This document shows, in pieces, positions 8,131-15,874 of a stretch of DNA of 64,000 nucleotides. Source of the stretch: Paenibacillus_AR mesotrionivorans (GTDB lineage Bacteria > Bacillota > Bacilli > Paenibacillales > NBRC-103111); assembly GCF_046098205.1 (NCBI RefSeq), contig NZ_JBJURJ010000014.1, positions 1 through 64,000 of the forward strand, given 5' to 3'. The position numbers were made by a program, and so were the translations under genes. The notes under the pieces are model-generated. The model was not told where the DNA came from. It searched no databases and worked only from the letters and a program-made list of their open reading frames with translations. Position 1 is the first letter of the stretch, and every line of letters starts with the position of its first letter.

Positions 8131-8628
8131 ATGCCCAAGACCATACTGTTGGAAATTGACATTGAAGAGGGGGAAGATTACGTTGTCAAGGAGCTTTTAG
8201 CTTACCTGGCTTACACGAAGCGGATCAAGAAGTATCTGTGGCAGGAAAAAGAAAGCGCCTCCCTCCGAAACGCGGTTCCGGGTGCTCCGGGTAACCCCGC
8301 GGTCCAGCGGCATTCTCCCAAAGAGGCGCCTGCCGCCGCCAAACCTCCGGCCGTTCCCCCGAAACCTGCGCCCATGCCGCCAGGACCCAAAAATATGGAA
8401 GCCTCCCAAATGATGATGTCCATGCTGGAGGATCTCTCACGATGGAAAAAGGAAAACAAGCTGATCCGCTTGAAGGCGCTGAAGGGCAAGGGTCAATTCC
8501 TGGACATCGCCTGCAAAATTGTCAGCCATGATGCGGATGTGGGTACGGTTACGGTATATGATGTGGACCGGAAGGTTGTGGAAACCGTACGGCTGACAGA
8601 AATTGAAGATATGGCTCAGGCGCTGTGA
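8131..8628 (+). CDS. Hypothetical protein with Ala/Pro linker
   Basis: 165 aa, function not recognised. Three parts: an N-terminal 40-residue segment rich in acidic and aromatic residues (EIDIEEGEDYVVKELLAYL), a low-complexity Ala/Pro linker (about 48-88), and a compact C-terminal part (about 90-165) with a predicted beta-rich end (VTVYDVDRKVVETVRLTEIE). No signal peptide, membrane segment or catalytic motif. Start ATG 8131 follows AGGGGAAGG by 5 nt. It is divergent from pcrB. Confidence 0.75.
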   Translation: MPKTILLEIDIEEGEDYVVKELLAYLAYTKRIKKYLWQEKESASLRNAVPGAPGNPAVQRHSPKEAPAAAKPPAVPPKPAPMPPGPKNMEASQMMMSMLEDLSRWKKENKLIRLKALKGKGQFLDIACKIVSHDADVGTVTVYDVDRKVVETVRLTEIEDMAQAL

Positions 8629-8675
8629 AAATGCGGAAATGATCCATAAAGCGCCTCTCATGACGAATTCTAAAG

Positions 8676-8711
8676 CTCCCTCTGCGGCTCATGCCTGCAG
8701 CGGGAGTTTTT
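8676..8711 (+). terminator. Rho-independent terminator
   Basis: CTCCC-t-CTGC... / GCAG-c-GGGAG stem with TTTTTT, 48 bp after the stop of the hypothetical gene ending at 8628. Confidence 0.75.
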
Positions 8712-8770
8712 GGTATGGAGCGGAAGATGGGGAATACTATCATCATGTCTTCTATAAAAGGATGGTTGTT

Positions 8771-9304
8771 ATGTCCTACGATGCACGCACCGGATATCCT
8801 AATTGGCTCCGTCTCTTGATTCAGACTGCCGCCGTAACGGTTTTTTTGCTCTCGGCCGTACTGGTATCGCCAGCTTCCGGAGAGGCCGCCGCCACTGTTT
8901 TAATGAATAACCCCACCGGCGCCGGCGGGGATACACATGGGCAGGTCGAACGCTTCGATGTTCAGAAGGGCCAGGTGACGGCCCGCATTCCGGTAACGCC
9001 GGAAATACAGGAGGAGCTCAGCAAGCTGGCCCAGTCTGCTTCGGGCTCGGCCGGCACCTTCCGGATCGATCCCGCCGACGGTACAGTACTGCATGTTCCC
9101 CTGCGGCCGGCGGTGGAAATCCGGCAGCCCGGCTTTTATACCCTGGCCGCCGAGGCTTATCTGTTCATGCCCACGGGCCGGGAGCCATATATTCTGTTCT
9201 TCTCGGAGGAAAACGAACCCCGGCTGTTCGGCTTGACGCATCCCGTCACCCGGCTGCTGGCGCTGTGCGGCTGGGAGGATGCGTATGCACCCGCCGGACA
9301 ATAA
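8771..9304 (+). CDS. Hypothetical exported protein
   Basis: 177 aa, not recognised. A hydrophobic segment (about residues 12-35, ending SPASGEAAA) looks like a signal peptide with a cleavage site or a membrane anchor; the rest is a soluble mixed domain (repeating short beta-like stretches, HVPLRPAVEIRQPGFYTLAAEAYLF divided here as one region about 100-130). ATG 8771 was chosen because AAAAGGA lies 6-8 nt upstream; the open frame begins at 8603 but has no ribosome site there and crosses a terminator. It overlaps the next gene by 20 bp, so the two are co-translated. Confidence 0.6.
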   Translation: MSYDARTGYPNWLRLLIQTAAVTVFLLSAVLVSPASGEAAATVLMNNPTGAGGDTHGQVERFDVQKGQVTARIPVTPEIQEELSKLAQSASGSAGTFRIDPADGTVLHVPLRPAVEIRQPGFYTLAAEAYLFMPTGREPYILFFSEENEPRLFGLTHPVTRLLALCGWEDAYAPAGQ

Positions 9305-9596
9305 GGCGTCCGGCCTCTGCGCTCTGTGCGGACGGACAGGGGTGTCGATCACTGTCCATCACCTGATTCCCCGGGAGATGGGCGGCAGCCATGAACCCAC
9401 TGCCCAGCTATGCCATCCGTGCCACAAACGGCTGCATGCGCTTTATACCAATGAGGAGCTGGCGGCCCGGCTTTCCAGTATTGCGGCTCTGCAGGCGGAT
9501 GAGCAGATCAGACTGTATCTGAAATGGATCCGCAAGCAGCCGCCGGAGACCATTCCCCGGACACGGAAGTCCCGGGCCGTGCGTGGCGGACGATAA
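9285..9596 (+). CDS. HNH-type nuclease-like small protein
   Basis: 103 aa. Two CxxC zinc pairs (CALCG and CHPCH) enclose an HHLIPREMGG segment, the beta-beta-alpha metal fold of HNH endonucleases; the second His of the core is in the HKRLH stretch. Small stand-alone HNH proteins of this type are common in Bacillales, and their targets are unknown. Start ATG 9285 lies 6 nt after GGGAGG; the ATG at 9279 touches the ribosome site directly. Overlaps the preceding gene by 20 bp. Confidence 0.8.
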   Translation: MHPPDNKASGLCALCGRTGVSITVHHLIPREMGGSHEPTAQLCHPCHKRLHALYTNEELAARLSSIAALQADEQIRLYLKWIRKQPPETIPRTRKSRAVRGGR

Positions 9597-9625
9597 GGAG
9601 TGGAGTTTTCCCCCACTCGGTGGAA

Positions 9626-10648
9626 TTACGCGCCGTGTACCAGCCGCTGGCGATTCTCATCCCAGCGCCATACCGGCTCCTCCGCCGCTGCCTTGAGCTG
9701 AACCCCTCCCAATATCCGGTCGACGCCGCCCAGCCTGACATAGTCTGCCTTGCCTGCCAGCACATCCTGGCCGTCCGGGGTCAGATGGACGGTGAAACCC
9801 GGCAGGGGCCCCGCATCTCCGTAGCGGGGCAGCTCATCGGGTATACTGAGCCGGAGCAGGGGAGCCGGGCCCGAGCCCAGCCGCCGCAGGTATGCCCAAA
9901 AGGCCAGATCCCCGATGCCGAAGAGGGAAAGCGGGCCGGTTGCGGCTTGGAACAGCGGCAGCAGATGGTGGGTTCCGGCGCTGACGGCCTGCAGCGCCGC
10001 GCGCTCTACGCGCCCCAGTCCGTCTGCCACGGACGGGAAACGGCTCAGGTGCGCGGCGAAGGCCTCCCGCAGAAAAGGCAGCGCCGCCGTTTCGGCCTGG
10101 AGCAGAGCTTCCACCGACCGCGGGTCGGGGGAAGCGTAGGCCTCCCAGGCCCGGCGGCCCAGCGCCAGCGCTTCTGCGGGGACGGGGCGCCGCCCGGGGT
10201 AAAGCGCAGCCAGCTGCTCCGCGGTAAGCTGGCCCAGCCCGTGAAACGGCTCGATCCCCGGATACGAGCCGATGGTAACAAGCTGGATGCGGAGGGGCTG
10301 TGCGCCGCCCTCCGCATCCAGCCGCGCCAGACGATGCAGCAGGTACGCCTGCATCGTCTGATCGAAGAGATCGTGCTCCATCCAGAGCACGATCTCTTCG
10401 CCTTGGGCGGCGGCCCGGGCCAGCGCCGCCTCCTGCTCGCCGCAGGCTCCGGCGAACAGCGCCTGCGGGATGCCATAGGTCTCCTCCATCCAGGCTGCGC
10501 GCTTCTCCCGGAAGGCAGGCCCATCCATCTGCGGTGCCACCGGCCCCTCCGTATAATCCTCCCGCCACGGCAAAACCGTTCCTTCGATCCCGGTTTCCTT
10601 CAGCTTTTCCGCCACCGCATCCCCGTTAGTAATATGCAGCACTGTCAT
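9626..10648 (-). CDS. DUF1835/DUF3658 domain protein
   Basis: 340 aa cytosolic protein. The N-terminal LHITNGDAVAEKLKE and WREDYTEGPV stretches are typical of DUF1835, and EIVLWMEHDLFDQ is the other conserved block; the second half corresponds to the DUF3658-like part. Biochemical role is unknown. Coding GC is distinctly high in the middle. Convergent with the HNH gene (30 bp apart). Confidence 0.82.
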   Translation of the reverse strand: MTVLHITNGDAVAEKLKETGIEGTVLPWREDYTEGPVAPQMDGPAFREKRAAWMEETYGIPQALFAGACGEQEAALARAAAQGEEIVLWMEHDLFDQTMQAYLLHRLARLDAEGGAQPLRIQLVTIGSYPGIEPFHGLGQLTAEQLAALYPGRRPVPAEALALGRRAWEAYASPDPRSVEALLQAETAALPFLREAFAAHLSRFPSVADGLGRVERAALQAVSAGTHHLLPLFQAATGPLSLFGIGDLAFWAYLRRLGSGPAPLLRLSIPDELPRYGDAGPLPGFTVHLTPDGQDVLAGKADYVRLGGVDRILGGVQLKAAAEEPVWRWDENRQRLVHGA

Positions 10649-10756
10649 GCACTCCCTTCCTGATTCCTCACTCTACCCCCATTATATCCCATGTTGCCGA
10701 AGGAAACATACATTCGCCTAAATTTATTGCCATTCTTGCCATCCGCCAAGGTATGA

Positions 10757-10791
10757 TAAAAAGCCGGGACCCTTTTTGCGGTTCCCGGCTG
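10757..10791 (-). terminator. Rho-independent terminator of the Gld-type ABC operon
   Basis: On the minus strand AGCCGGGAACC / GGTCCCGGCTTTTT form a strong stem-loop 26 bp after the DUF4340 stop. Confidence 0.9.
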
Positions 10792-10816
10792 AACGGTCTT
10801 TTGGTGTTAAGTGCTG

Positions 10817-11788
10817 CTATTGGCCCGACGGGGAAGGTGAGGCGCTGGCCGGCGCAGGGCTGGCCTCGGCGGGCTTCGCCGTTAACAGCTCCTTTATTCT
10901 GGTGGCCACCGCGTCCATATCGGAAGCACTGAGAGCAAAGGCGAAGGCGCCGTCTGTTTTGGCCACCCGGACCAGTTGGTTGTCGATTTTGCCTTCATAT
11001 ACTAGGGGTGTCCCCTCGGTTTGCGTAACGGTCACCTTCAGCTCGGGGGCGGTCCAGTCCACCTCCGACCGTTTTTTGGGGAGGCGGTCTGTGGACAGGA
11101 AGATCAGCTGATCCAGCACTCCGCTGCCCTCCTCCGGCTTCAGCTCCTTGTCGCCCAGCTTCCAGGCGGATTCGTACGCTTTTTTGGCCGGGTCAGATTT
11201 GGCCAGGGTCCATGTTTCCCCCTTCCACTCCAGAGTCAGGGCGGTAACCTTGTCGTACTCCACCTTGAACACGGATTTATCCAGGAGATCCTCGGCGGTT
11301 TTGCTGATGTTGGTGAGTTTGGTATCGTCCGCTTCATATACTGTGTTGGCGTCGCCGGTCTTCATATAGGTAGTCCCGGCCACCGGCAGCGGGTTGCCGA
11401 TCAGCACCGTCTTTTTGCTGCCGTCTGCCAAAACAGCTTCCACCTGCTGCAGCGGTTGGTCCAGACCGAATTCCCCCAGGTTGGCAGGAGCTTCGTCCAC
11501 AATCCCCTTCACCGTCAGCGTTGCCAGAGATTCCGCCACCGCATCCGCCGCATACGATTCCACGGGATACGTCTCCGGCGCGGTCATTTCCCAGCCGCCT
11601 GCGGTCCGCTTCAGTTGCACGGCGTTGGCCCCGGTGCCCAGCTTCAGCTCCTTCACGTCGGCGCTTTTTACGGCGAACAGCTCCTGATCCGTCTTGACCT
11701 CTTCCTTAAAGAAGTTTTCGCTCTTGGCGTAGGCATAGCCGCCGATGAGGACGGCCAGGAGGATCAATGTGGGCAGAAATTTCTTCAT
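10817..11788 (-). CDS. DUF4340 domain protein of a Gld-type ABC system
   Basis: 323 aa. One N-terminal membrane segment (FLPTLILLAVLIGGYAYA) followed by an extracytoplasmic DUF4340 domain of alternating beta strands and a Ser/Pro/Ala-rich tail (about 305-323). Always found beside GldG-like subunits; probably part of the extracellular side of the transporter. Start ATG 11788 overlaps the gldG-like stop by 4 bp (ATGA) and follows GGAGGAG, so the longer N-terminus is unlikely. Last gene of the operon. Confidence 0.88.
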   Translation of the reverse strand: MKKFLPTLILLAVLIGGYAYAKSENFFKEEVKTDQELFAVKSADVKELKLGTGANAVQLKRTAGGWEMTAPETYPVESYAADAVAESLATLTVKGIVDEAPANLGEFGLDQPLQQVEAVLADGSKKTVLIGNPLPVAGTTYMKTGDANTVYEADDTKLTNISKTAEDLLDKSVFKVEYDKVTALTLEWKGETWTLAKSDPAKKAYESAWKLGDKELKPEEGSGVLDQLIFLSTDRLPKKRSEVDWTAPELKVTVTQTEGTPLVYEGKIDNQLVRVAKTDGAFAFALSASDMDAVATRIKELLTAKPAEASPAPASASPSPSGQ

Positions 11789-13188
11789 CCTTTTCTCCTC
11801 CTCCACCAGACTGCTCCCCCTGCCGCCAGGAAGGCCAGCGGGAAGACGGCGATGGTTCCCCAGAAGATCATCTTTTGCTTGGACATGGAAATGTAAACCT
11901 GCTCCGGCGCCGCTTCCTCTCTCGGCCGGATGGTCACCACATCCTTCTGCTCATTGAGCCAGCCGGCACTATTCAGGGCAAAATCCCGGTTGCTCTGCTC
12001 TGCGATCCAGTCGTCCCGCAGGAACATGCCGTTGCCGATAACCACCGCCTTGGGTTTGTCGTCCTGAGTGGTGACTGCATAAGCCAGATCCAGCGGGCCT
12101 GTCAGGTCGCCATCGGTTTTTTTGATGGTGTCCTGGGTTAACTGGGTATTGGCCGAGGTAAAGGGCGCCAGATTCTTCTTGCCATAACCGGCATCGCTGG
12201 TCCGCAGCAGGGCGCTGAGCTTATAATCGGCGAAATCCTTCACCGTAGACAGAGACATCGCTGCCGGGAGGGCAACAATGGCCCGCTGCTCCTCCAGCTT
12301 GGTGACTATATCGTGATAGCCGTACTGGGGCACGATGGTCAACGGATTAGTCGACAGTGTCTTGGAGGACTCAATGACAAGGGCGTTGTCATTTTGCACC
12401 CCGACGGCAGACAGCACCTTGTTCCAGTTGGTCCATTTCGCCATCTCATTGGCCAGTCCCACCGCCATATAGAGCTTGCCTTTATTTTTGACAAAATCGG
12501 TGATCAGCGTGGCCTCCTGCTCGGTGGCGTCCTTTTGCGGAGCCAGAATAATCAGGGTCTCCGCATCCTCCGGGATAGCCCCTGCCGAAAACAGGTTGAG
12601 CTCCTTGATTTGCATACCTTCATTCTCCAGCCCGCTCTTGAAGGCGGAGGCGTCGGAGAGGGTCACCTCATTATGTCCGGTGATGGCGTAGGCGATATGT
12701 TTTTGCCCGGAGGTCAGATCCACCAGCGCCTGGGTGAACTTCGCTTCCCCACTGAAGGTATAGGTGGTCTGCTGGGAGCCGTAGCCGAACAGCTCGGAGC
12801 TGGTGACGCTTTTGGTTTTGCCGCCGCTCTCAAAAATAATGGTGCCGTATGAGCCGATCTCATATTTTTGGGCCAGGGAAGGGTTCTTCTTAGGGTCTAC
12901 TTCCTCCCAGGTGAACTTGCCGCTGCGCTTCTGGTATTCATCCAGCAGATCCTTGATCTGGCGGCTGACCACTCCTTGACCCGGATCGGTAAACGCAATG
13001 GCATGAACGTCCTGCTCCAGATTCTTCAGGGTGGTGATGGTTTTATCGGACAGGGTGAATTTTTTGTTGGCGGTCAAATCCCACTGGGCCCCCTTCAAGG
13101 AGTGCAGGAAGATGGTGAGCAGGATAAATATGCCCACCACCGCCAATGACAGAACGGCGGCGTTAGCGCCTTTGATCCAATTTTTCAC
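11785..13188 (-). CDS. GldG-like ABC transporter auxiliary protein
   Basis: 467 aa: N-terminal membrane segment (about 12-30), a large extracytoplasmic region (DUF4350/GldG fold; AYAITGHNEV and LIILAPQKDATEQE regions), and a C-terminal membrane segment (about 440-460) with basic end WWRRRKG. In other bacteria GldG joins GldA and GldF in an ABC complex; in Firmicutes the substrate is not known. Start is GTG 13188 with AGGAGG 8 nt upstream. Two stem-loop leader repeats lie directly before this ribosome site. Confidence 0.88.
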   Translation of the reverse strand: MKNWIKGANAAVLSLAVVGIFILLTIFLHSLKGAQWDLTANKKFTLSDKTITTLKNLEQDVHAIAFTDPGQGVVSRQIKDLLDEYQKRSGKFTWEEVDPKKNPSLAQKYEIGSYGTIIFESGGKTKSVTSSELFGYGSQQTTYTFSGEAKFTQALVDLTSGQKHIAYAITGHNEVTLSDASAFKSGLENEGMQIKELNLFSAGAIPEDAETLIILAPQKDATEQEATLITDFVKNKGKLYMAVGLANEMAKWTNWNKVLSAVGVQNDNALVIESSKTLSTNPLTIVPQYGYHDIVTKLEEQRAIVALPAAMSLSTVKDFADYKLSALLRTSDAGYGKKNLAPFTSANTQLTQDTIKKTDGDLTGPLDLAYAVTTQDDKPKAVVIGNGMFLRDDWIAEQSNRDFALNSAGWLNEQKDVVTIRPREEAAPEQVYISMSKQKMIFWGTIAVFPLAFLAAGGAVWWRRRKG

Positions 13189-13195
13189 AGTTGTA

Positions 13196-13286
13196 TCCTC
13201 CTAAAGGTTTTCGCGGGAGCGAAAACTGGCTTCGTAAGCATCTGCTGGGCTTTCTGAAAGGAAAGCCTACTTCGTAAGCATCTGCT
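13196..13286 (-). repeat. Two tandem stem-loop leader repeats before gldG-like gene
   Basis: Read on the minus strand, each about 40-nt unit has ATGCTTACGAAG followed by a stem-loop: first GGCTTTC...GAAAGCC, then GTTTTCGC-tccc-GCGAAAAC. The second unit runs straight into AGGAGG (13197-13202). The same unit type precedes the U32 peptidase gene (18388-18436) and the carrier protein gene (32001-32128). Confidence 0.75.
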
Positions 13287-13293
13287 CCATCCT

Positions 13294-14004
13294 CTATCTC
13301 CAGCGTTTGCGCTCCAGCACCTGAATGCTCAGCACCAGGAACATGGCCACCATCGTCACATAGAACAGCACGTCCGGCAGGTCAAAGATCCCCTTCTGTA
13401 AGTTGGTAAGCCGCTGGACGATGGAGAATTGTGTGAAGATATCCCGGGCGGAGGAGAACAGGCTGTAGCCCAGCCAGTCAATAACCCACAGCAACAGCAG
13501 CATGGCAAACGCCGCAATGCCCGCAATCATCTGATGCGAGGACAGGGACGAGCAGAACAGCCCAACGGCCATCATGGCCGCTCCCAGGAGGAACAGGCTC
13601 AGGTATGACAGCCACAGGACCGGCTGGTCCAACGAACCGTAGGTGCCCATAATCAACGGATACAGGAGGCTGAAGGCCACCAGCAGGAAGTGCACCAGCA
13701 GTGCGGCCAGATACTTGCCCATGACAATTTCCGTTAAGCTGGCCGGTGAGGTGAGCAACAGCTCATCCGTTCCCTGGCGCAGCTCCTCGGACACCAGGCG
13801 CATGGTGAGGAGGGGAATCACGAACAGATAGAACAGGATCATATTGGACATCAAGGGACGCATATCCACGGTGAAGGAGGAGAGAAAATCATTGGCAAAG
13901 AAAAACCCCGCCAACAAGAAGTAAAAGGCAAACGCTACATATGCCACCGGGGAATAAAAGTACATTTGGAGCTCCTTGCGGCAAATCGCCCAGGTTCTAC
14001 GCAC
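13294..14004 (-). CDS. ABC-2 type permease (GldF-like)
   Basis: 236 aa with six predicted membrane segments; the N-terminal motif CRKELQMYFYSPVAYVAFA is typical of GldF-type permeases (a short amphipathic helix before the first membrane segment), and RQGTDELLLTSP is the cytoplasmic coupling region. It forms the channel with the ATPase encoded just upstream. Start GTG 14004 with AGGAGG 8 nt upstream overlaps the ATPase gene by 8 bp; an open frame continues 34 codons upstream but has no ribosome site. Confidence 0.88.
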   Translation of the reverse strand: MRRTWAICRKELQMYFYSPVAYVAFAFYFLLAGFFFANDFLSSFTVDMRPLMSNMILFYLFVIPLLTMRLVSEELRQGTDELLLTSPASLTEIVMGKYLAALLVHFLLVAFSLLYPLIMGTYGSLDQPVLWLSYLSLFLLGAAMMAVGLFCSSLSSHQMIAGIAAFAMLLLLWVIDWLGYSLFSSARDIFTQFSIVQRLTNLQKGIFDLPDVLFYVTMVAMFLVLSIQVLERKRWR

Positions 14005-15073
14005 GGCTGTCGCCTCCTTCCCCTGCTTCGGTCTCCTCTTCGGCTTTATCCTCGTCTGAACGATTCTCAGCCGGTTCTGCCGTCTGCGGCACAGCCCCAT
14101 CCTCACGAATCACGACGGATGGATCCTGGCTGGTCAATTGCAGGAAGATATCCTCGAGGCTGAGATTCTCCCGTTTCATCTCAAGAATGGGAAGCCCCCG
14201 CTCCGCCATGCGGAAGAAGATGGCCTCCCGGATATCCGTGCGGTCCCGGGCGGATACCAGAAGCGAGGAGGTTTCGCTGCTTGCTTCCTGACCTGGAGCA
14301 GACGGCTCCCGGATCTTGACGGCCTCCACCTGGGGCAGCAAGGCCAGCTCCCGCAGGATATGCTCCCGCTCGCCCCGGATCTCCAGGGAAACCTGGAACT
14401 TGCTCTCCATTTGCCCGCCCAGCTCTTCGGGATTGCCGTCCAACACAATCTGACCCTGGTTGATGATCAGGACACGGTTGCACAGGGTATTGACCTCGGG
14501 CAAAATGTGGGTGCTGAGCAGGACGGTATGCTTTTCCCCCAGCTCCTTGATCAGCTGGCGGATTTCGATAATTTGCTTGGGGTCCAGACCGGAGGTAGGC
14601 TCATCGAGAATCAGCAGATCAGGCTGATGCAGAATGGCCTGGGCCAGACCCAGCCGCTGCCGGTAGCCTTTGGACAGCCCCTTGATGATCTGCTTCTCTC
14701 TCCCCTTTAACCCCAGCTTCTCCACCGCTTCCCCGATGCGGATTCGCTGCTCCCGGATGGGAATGTCCCGCAGATCGGCGACAAACTTCAAGTAAGCGCC
14801 TACGGACATCTCGGGATACAAAGGCGGTGTTTCCGGCAGATAGCCGATTTTGCGGCGCGCCTTCTTGGGATGTTCGGCCATGGACAGGCCATCCACCAGA
14901 ATTTTCCCCTTGGTCGGGTTCAGATACCCGGTAATCATCCGCATGGTGGTGGTTTTGCCGGCCCCGTTGGGCCCGAGAAAACCGACAATTTCCCCACGGC
15001 TCATGGAGAAATCCATATGGCGGACGCCGCGCTGGTTTTCGTACATTTTGCTGACCTCGCGCACTTCTAACAC
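13997..15073 (-). CDS. ABC transporter ATP-binding protein (GldA-like)
   Basis: 358 aa. Walker A GPNGAGKT (near 34-41), signature LSKGYRQR, Walker B LLILDEP, and the H-loop STHIL. A C-terminal extension past about residue 240 is typical of the ABC-2 exporter ATPases that pair with GldF. The last 45 residues are acidic and low-complexity. Start taken as GTG 15073 after a GGGGGG ribosome site; TTG 15088 is the alternative. First gene of a four-gene operon (ATPase, permease, GldG-like, DUF4340). Confidence 0.9.
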   Translation of the reverse strand: MLEVREVSKMYENQRGVRHMDFSMSRGEIVGFLGPNGAGKTTTMRMITGYLNPTKGKILVDGLSMAEHPKKARRKIGYLPETPPLYPEMSVGAYLKFVADLRDIPIREQRIRIGEAVEKLGLKGREKQIIKGLSKGYRQRLGLAQAILHQPDLLILDEPTSGLDPKQIIEIRQLIKELGEKHTVLLSTHILPEVNTLCNRVLIINQGQIVLDGNPEELGGQMESKFQVSLEIRGEREHILRELALLPQVEAVKIREPSAPGQEASSETSSLLVSARDRTDIREAIFFRMAERGLPILEMKRENLSLEDIFLQLTSQDPSVVIREDGAVPQTAEPAENRSDEDKAEEETEAGEGGDSRA

Positions 15074-15251
15074 TTGGTTACCCCCCAAATATTCGAATGT
15101 TTTGACTTACACGTTTTGAGGCTTAGGCAAATTCAATATACGTATCGAACTCTAAACGCAGCTTAAAAAAATCTGAAAGCAAGCTTAAAAATATGTGTCT
15201 AATTTGTGACAATCAGTGATGTCCGTCTATCGTTTATGCGCGGTGTTTGTA

Positions 15252-15759
15252 ATAGCGAAACCCATTCTTCCGTTATTTAGGCGTTACCGCAGGTTTGGTA
15301 CCTATAGCGGGAGTCTAATCTCCGCTATCGCCCGCCAAATGGGGACATGGGGAGAAAAACCACGGCAATAACGGAAGAGCCGCCTCCTCTATTTTCCATC
15401 TGCCGCCCTTTTTGTGGTAGATAGCGGGGCCCCCCCTTCCCCTATTGGGCGAATCTCCAACCTCTTATCTCCTGTCTTGTATGCGCCAGGTTTCCATAAT
15501 CGGCCGATTTGGCTGGAAACTGTCCCGCGGCGGGTTTTGTACCAATCAGGAGTTGCACCAATCCGAAAATAACGGAAGCGATCTTCCGCTATTCCACCGC
15601 CGGAGTGTTATCCCCTCCCGATAGCGGAAGCTGTTTTCCGTTATTCTGGTGCTGACCCGGCTCACAGACATCAGAAGGGCATGTTAACGGAAATCCCTTT
15701 CCGTTATCTGCCTGTCAGCTCCGGCCGATAAGCAATTAGCGGAAAAACCTTTCCGCTAT
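15252..15759. repeat. Intergenic array of eight TARCGG inverted repeats (two tetrads)
   Basis: The 800-bp gap between the ABC operon and the U32 gene has no credible ORF. It holds eight 24-25-bp imperfect inverted repeats built from TARCGGAA and its complement: 15252-15276, 15304-15328, 15368-15392, 15421-15445, 15569-15592, 15621-15644, 15684-15707 and 15736-15759. Start-to-start distances are 52, 64, 53 and, after a 148-bp break, 52, 63, 52. Unit 3 and unit 4 are degenerate. The same layout recurs at four other places in the window. Function unknown. Confidence 0.85.
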
Positions 15760-15874
15760 GACGCCCTTCTCCCAGAGGCCTGCTGTAGAGCTGCCCGGTT
15801 CCGCTTGTCCCACCAGTAAACAAAAAAGACTGCCCCTCCGCCACACTACGGCGTTAAGACAGTCTTACTGTTTT

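Noticed and set aside
15252..15759. CRISPR array
   Set aside because: Repeats are inverted within each unit, vary in sequence, alternate 29/41-bp gaps, and no cas genes are present.
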